This document shows, piece by piece, positions 1 through 7,739 of a stretch of 11,139 nt of DNA. Made by a program: the position numbers and the translations under genes. The notes beneath the pieces are model-generated. The model worked only from the letters and a program-made list of their open reading frames with translations, was not told the DNA's origin and made no database searches. The first letter of the stretch is position 1. The number at the start of each line of letters is the position of its first letter. The DNA comes from Globisporangium splendens (lineage: Eukaryota > Oomycota > Peronosporomycetes > Pythiales > Pythiaceae): positions 1 to 11,139 of the forward strand of contig VFIW01000186.1 of the NCBI GenBank assembly GCA_006386115.1, read 5' to 3'.

Positions 1-98
1 AGGTGGCTCTTTGTGTGTGTCACACACCACCTGATGCGCGCATTGTGGGTGCGAAGATATTGGGTGAAACACATAAAAGTGATCCCCACATGCACAGG

Positions 99-119
99 TG
101 ACGTCATCGTCTGACGTCA
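99..119. promoter_or_regulatory. Pair of CRE-type palindromes TGACGTCA
   Basis: Two exact copies of the octamer TGACGTCA occur at 99-106 and 112-119, five bases apart; the second is embedded in the 10-base palindrome CTGACGTCAG. This octamer is the full cAMP-response element bound by CREB/ATF-type bZIP dimers, and oomycetes encode many bZIP factors. A perfect CACGTG E-box/G-box follows at 200-205. Their closeness suggests a regulatory patch, but the gene it would control is not visible here. Confidence 0.35.
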
Positions 120-363
120 GAGCTATCTGTGTCTGAGTTGAGTGTTGGTCGCTCGCAATCATTGAGATTCGGCGTGATTACGCACAACAGTGCTCTAGAC
201 ACGTGAGTGATGGTTCCTACTTGGGAAACTGCACTGGTGATGAGAGCGACGTGTCTCTGCCACCTAAAGTGTGGCGCGAGCCAATCACTTTGCAGGGAAT
301 TTTCCACGGGACTTCAAGTTCAAGTTTCTCGAAGATCTCGTGGGTTCAACCTCAGTGTACCCA

Positions 364-425
364 AGGTTTTATATATCAGATTCGTAGGTTTTATTGTGTA
401 TGTTTAGGTTTTAGTTATAAAACCT
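364..425. repeat. Three AGGTTTTA motifs and an inverted copy
   Basis: AGGTTTTA occurs at 364-371, 386-393 and 406-413, spaced 22 and 20 bases apart. Its reverse complement TAAAACCT follows at 418-425, so the last two form a perfect 8-bp stem with a GTTA loop. The first copy runs into a TATATA stretch. This could be a protein-binding cluster or simple AT-rich drift. Confidence 0.3.
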
Positions 426-839
426 CTAGGAGCCCTTGGGGTTCATTTACAAGTAGCGACAGGAACCATAAGCATTTTAATTCAGTTGCAATTTTACCAC
501 CAAGCCCTCAAGTCGTTCTTCTCTCCCTCCAAGTCGGGATTGCTTCCTCGTCGCACAAGCGTGTGTGCCGTGTTTTGGGGACTGTTGTGAACAGCGCCCC
601 ATTACAGTATGGGATGGCAAGATGAAATAAAACACTGTTTGCAGAGCAGTGAAGGAGTGCACAAACCCACGCGTTGTGCCTATCTGTCTTTCTGTCACTC
701 ATTGTGGGACATGAAATCGGCGTCTGCGACAGAAGAGATAGGGGGACAACTCGCTGGCAAGACACAAAACACCAAAGGGGCTATTTTGGTTTACAGTCGA
801 GCTCGGACTGATGCCACTCTCCTCATGGATTAGTCACCA

Positions 840-1081
840 GCCTCTTCAGCAAAAGGTGGCTCGACGATGGCTCACAATCTCTTGCCTTAGATTCAGATTC
901 ACGGTGAGGCATATATTACGTACAAAATAACGACTTACAATTCCATACTCTGAGCTTTCCTACTTCAATCTTTTTTCTTAGTGCACTCATTTGTGCGCAT
1001 TGACGCACATGGAGAGCAATTCAAACACACACACGAAGCAAACCTCGCAGACACACAGACACACAGACTGACCTCAACATA
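840..1081 (+). mobile_element. Possible SINE-like insertion with 12-bp flanking repeats
   Basis: The exact 12-mer GATTAGTCACCA flanks this stretch at 828-839 and 1082-1093, as a target-site duplication would. The first 71 bases resemble a worn tRNA head. GCCTC at 840-844 can pair with GAGGC at 906-910. An A-box-like CAGCAAAAGGTGG lies at 847-859, and a B-box-like GATTCAGATTC at 890-900. The 3' half ends in CA-rich tracts (1024-1069), as many SINE tails do. D and anticodon stems do not fold well, and by rough estimate a 12-mer repeat this close has about a one in five chance of arising somewhere in the window. Treat as a hypothesis. Confidence 0.22.
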
Positions 1082-1420
1082 GATTAGTCACCACGACCAA
1101 CTCGTCTGAGTCGCGACTAAACCTCCACCCAACATTTCTGAGACAGCAGCACGCACTCATGATGGAGGATGATTGATATTCATTTGTTGTTTATATGTGA
1201 CCCGTGAGCTGCTTGTGGGTCCAGCTGGCCACAGTGGACATGCCAGATACAATATTGACCTTTTTCTGTCCTCAGTCGATTAGTCCGAGGCATGGAGACA
1301 ACGTCTCAGCACGAAGAACCGAGGAAGCGACCGCTCCACCCACCTTCCTGTCACCCACACTCGCTTGCTCGCGAGAGAGAAATCTCGCCCACCATTCGTC
1401 AGCTGAGCGCTGATTATTGA

Positions 1421-1436
1421 CATCATCTTGATGATG
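1421..1436. repeat. Short perfect palindrome beside the long hairpin
   Basis: CATCATC (1421-1427) and GATGATG (1430-1436) form a 7-bp perfect inverted repeat with a two-base gap. It overlaps the first bases of the longer inverted repeat at 1434-1494, so two alternative foldbacks compete for the same bases. Confidence 0.5.
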
Positions 1437-1494
1437 AGTCGGTGTTGAGAATCTATCTAAACTTAATAGATATAGATTCCCAACGCCGATTCAT
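1434..1494 (+). repeat. Long near-perfect inverted repeat (23-bp arms)
   Basis: Left arm 1434-1456 and right arm 1472-1494 are reverse complements at 20 of 23 positions, separated by 15 bases. As plus-strand RNA two of the three mismatches become G-U wobble pairs, leaving one A-C mismatch; minus-strand RNA keeps two mismatches. The core shared by both arms is GAATCTAT with GTTG and CGG blocks. It lies about 110 bases upstream of the oxidoreductase start. It could be a MITE or foldback remnant, a small-RNA hairpin precursor, or a structured regulatory element; there is no clear target-site duplication. Confidence 0.7.
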
Positions 1495-1530
1495 AGCCAA
1501 GATGGCGTCAATGCGCCATCACCTTGTCGC

Positions 1531-1538
1531 CTCAGTCC
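1531..1538 (+). promoter_or_regulatory. Candidate oomycete initiator (Inr) for the oxidoreductase
   Basis: CTCAGTCC matches the oomycete Inr pattern YTCANTYY at all positions and would place transcription start near 1534, giving a leader of about 70 bases to the ATG at 1605. A second weaker match, GTCAGTTT, lies at 1551-1558. No clear FPR follows either. The motif is short, so this is only positional support. Confidence 0.3.
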
Positions 1539-1604
1539 ACGAAAATAGCGGTCAGTTTCTAAAATACCACACAACGCCCAAGACTTCCGAGCTACTGCAA
1601 ACCA

Positions 1605-2629
1605 ATGACGACAAACTTCACCAGCCACGATATCCCTGAAACTTTCCGAGCCTACGTTATTGAAATATTGAAAGCAGAGGTGACGTTCTCCAGACGATCA
1701 AGTTGCGCACGAATATGAAGCATGCTCCGCTTCGAGCCACCGATGTACGCATTAAAGTACACAGTGATGGATTGAATCCTGTCGACTTCGAGCTCCTCGA
1801 AATGGACGACTTTAATGAGTCTCCCGACGTACTAAAGCCAACACCTGAAGCACCGTTCCCTATCGGGATTGACGTCTCGGGCACAATTGCTGAAATTGGT
1901 GCTGATGTTCAGGGACTGAATGTGGGAGACGCTGTCTTCTCTGCGGTGCCATATGGATCCTATGGCACATATGCCGAGTACGTCGCGGTTGATGTGAGTC
2001 TCGCAGCCCCAAAACCAAAGAGGCTGACGTTCGACCAGGCTGCAGGAGTCCCAGCAGTTGCGGAGACAAGCTATCAGGTCGTCACAAACTTTGGCAAGGT
2101 GAAGTCTGGTGATCGCGTACTGATCCTTGGCGGAAGCAGTGTCACGGGTATGGTTGGCATCCAAATCGCCGAGCAAATTGGTGCCATTGTGATCGCGACC
2201 ACCAGTGCAAGAGACGCCGAGCTGGTAATGTCGATCGATGCCGACCAATTCATTGACTATACGAAGGAAAAATGGGGAGAGATCATTGACGCCCACTCGG
2301 TGGATTTTATCTACGACTGCGGCATGGAGCCGTACTCATGGGACACCGATGCACAAAAAGTGCTCAGAAAGAACACAGGCATTTTTGTGACGATCATGCC
2401 ATTTAAAACGAAGGTGCAGTCACCGATCGGCGCGACGCATTGCCCAGTCGTCATGACGCCGTCTGGAAAAGATCTGAATGAGCTTGCGAAATGGCTTGAT
2501 GAGGGCAAGCTTGTTGTACCGATCAACTCGGTGTTTAAATTTGAGGACTTGCTCGATGCGATGAAGCTTCTCAAGTCGAGGCGAACCCGAGGCAAGGTCA
2601 TTCTGCAGGTGTTTGGTGCAGGAAACTAA
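1605..2629 (+). CDS. Zinc-independent MDR-family oxidoreductase (quinone oxidoreductase-like), N-terminal frameshift
   Basis: A medium-chain dehydrogenase/reductase that would transfer hydride from NAD(P)H to a quinone- or enone-like substrate, probably in the cytosol. The GroES-like half contains IGIDVSGTIAEIG, where zinc enzymes have GHE; zinc-binding cysteines are absent. The Rossmann half has DRVLILGGSSVTGMVG, then DYTKEKW and VDFIYDCG. The C-terminal ADH block ends at TRGKVILQV. The main frame (308 codons, 1703-2626) has its first ATG at 1715, too late for the fold's first strand. An ATG at 1605 in another frame encodes MTTNFTSHDIPETFRAYVIE, a normal family N-terminus. The main frame reads GDVLQTIKLRT just before its open part. 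One missing base, plausibly in the A-run at 1663-1665, would reconcile both and give about 341 residues, normal for the family. No intron fits. It may be a sequence error or a young pseudogene. Exact substrate unknown. Confidence 0.8.
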
Positions 2630-2717
2630 TCGCTTTTTGAATCAATGGTCCTCTCGTAAAATAAGTCATTCCTTTTGAGCATGAAACTGTGGAATCAACT
2701 AATTCAAAGACGAGTTG

Positions 2718-2727
2718 TTTTTTTTTT
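2718..2727. repeat. T10 homopolymer
   Basis: Ten consecutive T on the plus strand, meaning A10 on the minus strand, about 27 bases beyond the last recognisable part of the minus-strand NmrA-like pseudogene. It also lies about 90 bases after the oxidoreductase stop. It could be a retroposition tail of the pseudogene, or chance. Confidence 0.5.
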
Positions 2728-2753
2728 GTCACGAGCTTCACTCATTCAGCTCA

Positions 2754-3048
2754 TTGCCAGGCTGTCAAGTTGCGGTCGACATAGATGAATCAATCTTTGC
2801 CTCGTGGTTTCGATCCACAACTAGGTTTAAGAAGTTCCGAAGAATTTTGAGGTGTTCACGAGGTTTCCATCGGGGTGATCTGTTTCGTTTCCCGGAATCG
2901 TCATAATCCTCTCCTTCAGATTGAGAGCGAACACATGGCCAGGATCTGTGTGATGTCGGGTCGAGCTTGGTACTACGCGGCTGGCGCTGGGGAACCCTTC
3001 GACAAAATACTTTGCAAACGATCCGATTCCAGCAATTGCAATGCGCAT
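2754..3048 (-). pseudogene. NmrA-like / isoflavone-reductase-like NAD(P)-binding protein, internally deleted remnant
   Basis: The minus strand from ATG 3048 starts MRIAIAGIGSFAKYFVE, a Rossmann start with the GxGxxA glycine pattern typical of NmrA-like atypical short-chain dehydrogenases. After about 23 residues it jumps to VVPSSTRHHTDPGHVFALNL and then ERIMTIPG. In relatives I remember, that block lies well over 100 residues further on, before the conserved IPG turn. The join is near 2970-2985. The frame stops at 2827-2829. Beyond it, faint family-like pieces continue in other frames, such as FIYVDRNLTAW near 2757-2792. So it has one large in-frame deletion, then frameshifts and stops. It is convergent with the oxidoreductase and not likely functional. 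The family call is from memory. Confidence 0.55.
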
Positions 3049-3742
3049 AGCGAGTTGGTTGGTTTGCAAGTTTATCGAGGCGAGGTGGGATTGGTAGTCG
3101 CAGGTGAGTTTGTTCTTCTTGTGTTGCCAAAAGCAAATTCTGATATGGGCAAGTAATGGAGGCGCGAAGATCCACCTACATTACGTACATTGCGCTGCTG
3201 CTGGCTACCTCGCACTACTAGCATTGGTGAGCATTGAGGAGGTCTTTAGTGTTGTATTGTGTAACACAGTGCGCCTCCACCGAGTGTTGATGTACCGTCG
3301 CTTGCTCTTGATTGCTTCGTCACAACTGGAAGAACAAGATTGCACTGTCATGTCTGTGCCTCCAAAATGCAATAGTACCTATCATCGTCACCATCATCAA
3401 TAGCATATACGCACGCAAAGAAGGATGTTCGACACCAGGTCTGGTATTAGGAATTCGATACCCTTTGTAGATCTCTTGTTGAGCCAAAGTGGAGACTGGT
3501 GCACAATGAGTGCCACTTACAATACGTATGTACTGGAGACGCAAATATAAAGGCGGGTGAGAGTGAGAAATAGAGACGGCCACACTGAGTCTTCTGTGTG
3601 TTTGTCCACAGCGAGGCCGTCTCACCGGCGGAGAGAAGGAGAGAGTCGAGCAGCAGCACCTCGTTGCTCGTCAAGAAGTGAGAGCGAACGGTCGAGAGCA
3701 TCCGCTGCCTCTTTCTCGCTCTCATCTAGATTCATCGTCTCG
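3049..3742. other. Intergenic stretch without a supported gene
   Basis: Open frames on both strands are short and have no recognisable motifs. A TATAAAGG lies near 3546, and a 9-bp perfect inverted repeat GAGACGGCC/GGCCGTCTC (3573-3581 and 3615-3623) surrounds a smaller CACAC/GTGTG stem. The right part is purine-rich (GAGAG runs around 3630-3720) and probably contains the 3' untranslated region of the minus-strand surface protein gene. Confidence 0.5.
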
Positions 3743-6700
3743 TTAGTTCAAGAGTGGGTAGTACGCGTCGTCCATGGTAGGCTGCTTGTTTGGCGGCGCG
3801 CGGCGGCGCTTGACTGCGACCAAGGCCACCAGCGCCACCAGTGTGCTTGCAGTCAGGAGCATCGTCACACCTGAGTATCCTTGATCATCGAAACTGTTGC
3901 TGAGCAGCATCAACGTTGCCATCAAAGTTGGCTTCTTCAGGACTGCCTCGCAGCGCTTGATGTCAGTCGATGTGGCATCCTCCGGCAGACCCAAGAGCGG
4001 CACGCATTTCGTTGTGTACTCGGAGCCCGTGCACGAGTCACAGCATGTTGCGACGGTGTCAGCGGTATCGATGAGCGTTTCAGTCGCAGTCGCGCGAATG
4101 CGGTTGCCGCCACACGCTTGGTAGAGATCTGGCTTCTCGAATGGGTTCGCGGTAGTGGAGTCGCTCGCGCACTTGCGGAAGTCACACTTGCCATCGAGCT
4201 CACAAGGTCGGCTGATCACCGGCGGCGAGCAGTCCTTGATCTTGAAGTCTTGCGTGCACTGCTGTGTCACGTCAGCCTTGCCACTCGCTGGCGTGTACGT
4301 GAAATCACACGTGACCGAGAACGTGGTCGCGGGCTTCGTCGTCGCAAGGTGGACACCGTCGATGGCAAATTGCTTGACGATTTCGAGTGGATTCACTCCA
4401 TCCTTCGACTGCGAGAAGATCTTCACTTAGGTGCGCACAGGATCAAGGTACTTCAGGTAGCAAGTGACACTCGAGATGGTGAGTAGGAACCGAGAGGCAT
4501 CGTACTGGAGACCAATGTCCGGGTGGTAATCGAACGTAGCTTCTGCGAAATCACTCTTTGGGTGCATGCAGAACGCACTTGGTGCCACGAGCTCGGGCGC
4601 CACCGTCGTCTGGTACCACATGCTCTTGAAGTGCTCGCATACTTTGTTATCGTCGTTTAGGTGCAGGTTGACGGTGAAAGTGAATGCGTCCACTTTGCCG
4701 CAACTCGTCCACGCTTCGACAGCAATGGTGGTCGACGACTTGTCAAACGTCAACGACATGGAGTCGTCCCATGCCGTCCAGCTACTCACACCAACTTGGT
4801 AATGCCAAAATACTTTGCCAGATAAATTGTCGACCACCGAGCCCGGTTTCGCGGTTGCACTTTTGGAGATCAAGTCGCCAAGTGTTGTCGTGTATGTGCA
4901 CACCTCCGTGGATGTTAGCACATTCTCTTCGTCGCCGAGCAGCATGGCCGCTTTTGGCGTGGTTGGAGGGAACTGGGTGCACGCAAGTGCTACGTTCATG
5001 GTGTTGGTAAGTCCGTAGTTGGTGACGAAAGCTGCGTCGGTTGTGACCTGATCATTCTTGAGTGCTCGCAACACGCTCACCAAAGACGCGATGGCTGCCT
5101 CCGTCAGCGACGCGCTCGCCGACGCTAATGTGTTGCCCGTCGCGATCACGCATTGCTCTAGGCTACAGGTAGCGGCGGCGTCACCGTCACAGATCTGGTC
5201 GATCTTTGTTCCTTTCTTATCGCAGTGGTATGGCGTGTACCACTCTTTGAGCGCCGTCGTTAGCGTCGCGCATCGCTTGCACACTGGAAGGCTCGTTACC
5301 TTGATGTCGGACGCGAACGGGCTCGCAGTGAGCTTCGCTTCGAGGTCCGACTTCACGTTTTCGGACGTGAAGAAGCCCAAGGTGAGAGCTAGACTGCTGG
5401 CTTCGGCTTCGTATCCGTCTTTCTGGAAGGGCTTTAATTTTGACGAGTCTTTATCACAGCGCCGGTCGGGGTCGTCGTTGCACACACCGTTTATGGTGCT
5501 GCTCTTAAACTTGTGCGCTTTCTCGATATTCTCGACAACCTTGGCGAGGTTGTTCTTAGTTAAGGCTGAGTCCGCAGCCACCGCGTTTACTGGGCAGGCA
5601 TCCACGGCTGTGGGACGACGCTTGTCGACGACTGCAAGGCACCCTTCGCACGAGGCTTGGGTTGTCCCATAATCGATTGCTTTGAGTTCGATATTGTAAA
5701 TACCGGGCTCAGTAAAGGTGAGATCATTGATTTTACTCTTTGGATCTTTTTGGAACACTTTCCATGTGAAAGGAGCCGTCACAGTTGTTTGCGGATCCGT
5801 GGGGCACGACGAGGTCCCTCTCAAGCACACTTTAGTCTCCGTGAGCGCTTGCTCCAGCTCGATTCGAGCAGAACTCAGAGGACTCGAACTATAGCCTTCG
5901 TTATCGCGATTGTCGTCAACGTAGTTGTCCACCGGGAACGGCGCAGGGAGAGCGTCGGGAGAGAGTCCACCACCAGTATTCGCGAGGTCTTTGATCACAC
6001 ACTCCTCTTCCCCTTCCTTAGCTGTGATTTCGTACAGATACTTCTTCTCGTACCACGCACACTGGCAATCCTCAGTATTCTTCACGCACTTTTCATTTCC
6101 CTCCACAGTTTTCCGCGAGTATCCAGCAGGACACGAGCAGAAGCACTAGCGCTGTCCATTTTTACCCACGCAAGTTGTCGGGATACCCAGGTCGAGCTTC
6201 GCGCAATGGAAAGAACGAACGACTGTGTACGGGTTGTAGTTGACCAATTCGTTAGCGCAGTCGATAAACGTGAAGTCTTTGTTTTTGACCACCGTCAAGG
6301 GGGTGCAGCCGTCTTTTTTGTCACACATCTGGAACCGGATGATGCTTTTCTTGCCGGTCAGGTTGATGTTGATGTCGGACTTGTTTGGGATGTTGACGAT
6401 CTTCTTCCCGTTCTTCGTGTACGAGTTGAGGTCCGAGCCATCCCCGTTGGGTCCACCCATGTTGATCCCAGTCGCGAACTGGATCGCAGCAATGTAGTTA
6501 CCAGGGAGTTTGCCAAACGTGATCGAAGCATCTGTGCAACTGCTCGTCGGCACGATCTGCTTCACGTACTCGATCGCACTCGCCTTGTTGCCTTCAAAGT
6601 ACATGGCATTCTGGCTCTTGAGCGCGTTGATCCACTCGTCGATGACCATGAGCGAGTCGTCCTTGAAACACTTGGAGATGAGCACGAGCACATTGACCTT

Positions 6701-6979
6701 GGTCGAGAGCACCTCAGCGTCGTCCGTTGTCGAGCATGCGATGCGCTTCGAATCATCCGAATCATCCGAGTCCGCGTTCGTGGCCTCGAGCATGTTTGAT
6801 ACCGAGGACAGCTGCGTCGGATCCAACGACATGAACGAGATGGTCCGGTTTCCGGCGGGATCTTGAGACTCGGTACTCATGAGCTCGCGGTTGAATTGCA
6901 CGAAGAGGTTGTTTGCTGCCGCATACTGCGCTGCCAACAGCTGCAGCAGCGCAACCCCAAGGACTGGGAGCACTTTCAT
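3743..6979 (-). CDS. Secreted cysteine-rich type I membrane surface protein, frame broken by two in-frame stop codons
   Basis: One frame of 1078 codons before its terminal TAA, starting at ATG 6979; an upstream in-frame GTG is less likely. Residues 1-22 are a signal peptide (MKVLPVLGVALLQLLAA). An Asp/Ser run, NADSDDSDDS, lies near 68-77. An EGF-like cysteine cluster, TTCVGKNG then CFCSCPAGY, lies near 268-287. A long cysteine-bearing ectodomain with beta-rich, Ig/PKD-like stretches follows. A transmembrane helix (about 1038-1056, ending VALVALVAV) is followed by KRRR and a short tail ending YYPLLN. This is cell-surface, receptor- or adhesin-like architecture; no exact family recognised. Codon 278 is TAG (6146-6148) and codon 851 is TAA (4427-4429), yet frame and protein character continue on both sides with no indel. 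Options are a young pseudogene, readthrough, sequence errors, or a small intron over the first stop. Taken literally, only a secreted 277-residue protein is made. Confidence 0.72.
4427..4429 (-). other. In-frame TAA inside the surface-protein frame (codon 851)
   Basis: The frame reads YLKYLDPVRT, stop, VKIFSQSKDG with coherent extracellular-type sequence on both sides. The only in-frame intron I found that removes it (GTGTCA to TAAG, 45 nt) is too short and ends in an unusual AAG acceptor, so splicing is unlikely. A single substitution from a Lys, Gln or Glu codon would explain it. Confidence 0.85.
6146..6148 (-). other. In-frame TAG inside the EGF-like segment (codon 278)
   Basis: The frame reads CVGKNGQR, stop, CFCSCPAGY, so the stop sits between cysteines of one EGF-like unit. 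The base after the stop is T (TAG TGC), not the classic CAATTA readthrough context. An in-frame 75-nt intron (6220 to 6146, donor GTTCGT, acceptor GCTAG) is possible on paper but would remove two cysteines and has no obvious branch site. Confidence 0.85.
6750..6776. repeat. 9-base tandem repeat coding Ser-Asp-Asp
   Basis: GAATCATCC is repeated at 6750-6758 and 6759-6767, followed by the variant GAGTCCGCG. On the minus strand this encodes the Asp/Ser run after the N-terminal part of the surface protein ectodomain, a likely replication-slippage site. Confidence 0.6.
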
Positions 6980-6992
6980 GGCTGGCACTCGG

Positions 6993-7000
6993 AGACTGAA
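6993..7000 (-). promoter_or_regulatory. Candidate initiator for the surface-protein gene
   Basis: On the minus strand TTCAGTCT matches the oomycete Inr pattern YTCANTYY at all positions. Transcription would begin near 6997, leaving a 17-base leader, which is short. The start context CAGCCATGA is favourable. No FPR is evident. Confidence 0.25.
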
Positions 7001-7625
7001 GACAGACGCTCACTATACAGCGCACTTGGGAGGTGAATCTGTTGGAGGTGGCGGTCTGGTATCGTGGCTGTTTTCAACGCACTTGGCCTGAGAACAAGGG
7101 GGCTGGATTGAAAGTGAGAGATGCCTCGGCCTCTGCGCGCTCAACCTCTTCGGGTTTGAAGCGACACCCCAGACGCTCCACATCACCATCGATCGACTCA
7201 TCCAAAGCGCGCCGCTGCGTTGGGAGTTGCTTGCGAAAAGTCACCTGGGACTCGTCGGCACAAAAGGTCACCGAATCGTTTCAAGTCCGTTCAAAAAATG
7301 CCGACCTTCACCTGTTTGGAACATGAAAAGGTTCACTTGAGGAAGCTGAACGAAGATACTGACAGCGGTGCCGGATCTTTGGCGGCTATGGAGAGACTAA
7401 GGTGTCTCGGAGAGGTTGGCAAAGGCGCGTGCTCCATGTCCCTTCACGAGCGCCACGCGACTCGTGACTGCTCGGCAAACGAGTCCCATCGAAAGGGCAG
7501 TGGTTTTTGCTTGAGCAATTTGAGGTGCAAAAACGAGAAGTCTGGTCCTTTTCGAAGTACAATTCAGATTTATCCGGAAAACTATCCCCTAACCTGATAC
7601 CAAACCCTTGCCACAGCGATTATCA

Positions 7626-7739
7626 ACCTCTAAATTGGCCAAGAGGGATTCTCAAACCCTAAACTGACCGAGAGAGTAAATGCATTCTGTTCATCAAACA
7701 CAGAAACCCTAGCGAGACCGTAAATACACTCTGTTCACC
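7626..7739. repeat. Degenerate tandem array of about 50-bp units with AAACCCTA
   Basis: Unit A (7654-7695) and unit B (7704-7739) share AAACCCTA, then GACCG, then TAAAT.CA.TCTGTTCA.C, with a 6-base AGAGAG present only in A; about 29 of 36 aligned bases agree. A worn unit upstream (7626-7653) shows the same order of AACC, CTAAA, TTGGCC, AGAG, ATTCT. AAACCCT also occurs at 7602-7608, giving spacings of 52 and 50 bases. AAACCCTAA matches the complement of the TTTAGGG telomere repeat, though here it is only one element of a longer unit. Confidence 0.6.

Larger units (their letters stand above)
1..1604. other. Gene-poor left flank
   Basis: No reading frame here has recognisable protein content. 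The small open frames (for example 203-625 and 1442-1639) are of ordinary composition for non-coding DNA, overlap each other, and one runs through a hairpin. The stretch holds an imperfect stem at the very start (1-32, with GTGTGTG facing CACACAC), two TGACGTCA palindromes, a CACGTG at 200-205, an AGGTTTTA cluster, a possible SINE-like insertion, CA-rich tracts at 1024-1069 and a strong inverted repeat just upstream of the oxidoreductase. It may include the 5' or 3' flank of a gene lying to the left. Confidence 0.6.

Noticed and set aside
840..910. Functional tRNA gene (Val-like CAC anticodon loop)
   Set aside because: Acceptor ends partly pair, but D, anticodon and T stems do not, so at most this is a degenerate tRNA-like head.
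584..1079. Solo LTR beginning TGTTG and ending CAACA
   Set aside because: No matching target-site duplication, primer-binding site or polypurine tract. Short terminal matches alone are expected by chance.
3320..3725. Minus-strand open frames in the intergenic stretch, considered as retroelement remnants
   Set aside because: No protease, integrase, reverse transcriptase or RNase H motif, and the two frames overlap each other.
6146..6220. 75-nt intron removing the in-frame TAG
   Set aside because: In-frame on paper, but the GTTCGT donor is weak, no branch site is clear, and it would delete cysteines that complete the EGF-like pattern. Left as a minor alternative.
5657..6799. 380-codon plus-strand frame opposite the surface protein
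   Set aside because: Arg/Val/Leu-rich composition is typical of an antisense frame. The minus strand has a signal peptide, ordered cysteines and a transmembrane end, and is clearly the coding strand.
3743..6979. Identity as the gamete fusogen HAP2/GCS1, suggested by a large ectodomain, one helix and a basic tail
   Set aside because: I could not see the conserved HAP2 core cysteine/arginine block, and single-pass layout alone is not specific.
3743..6979. Reassigned stop codons (TAA/TAG as Gln)
   Set aside because: TAA ends the oxidoreductase and this same frame in sensible places, and the glycosyltransferase contains no internal TAA or TAG, so the standard code fits.
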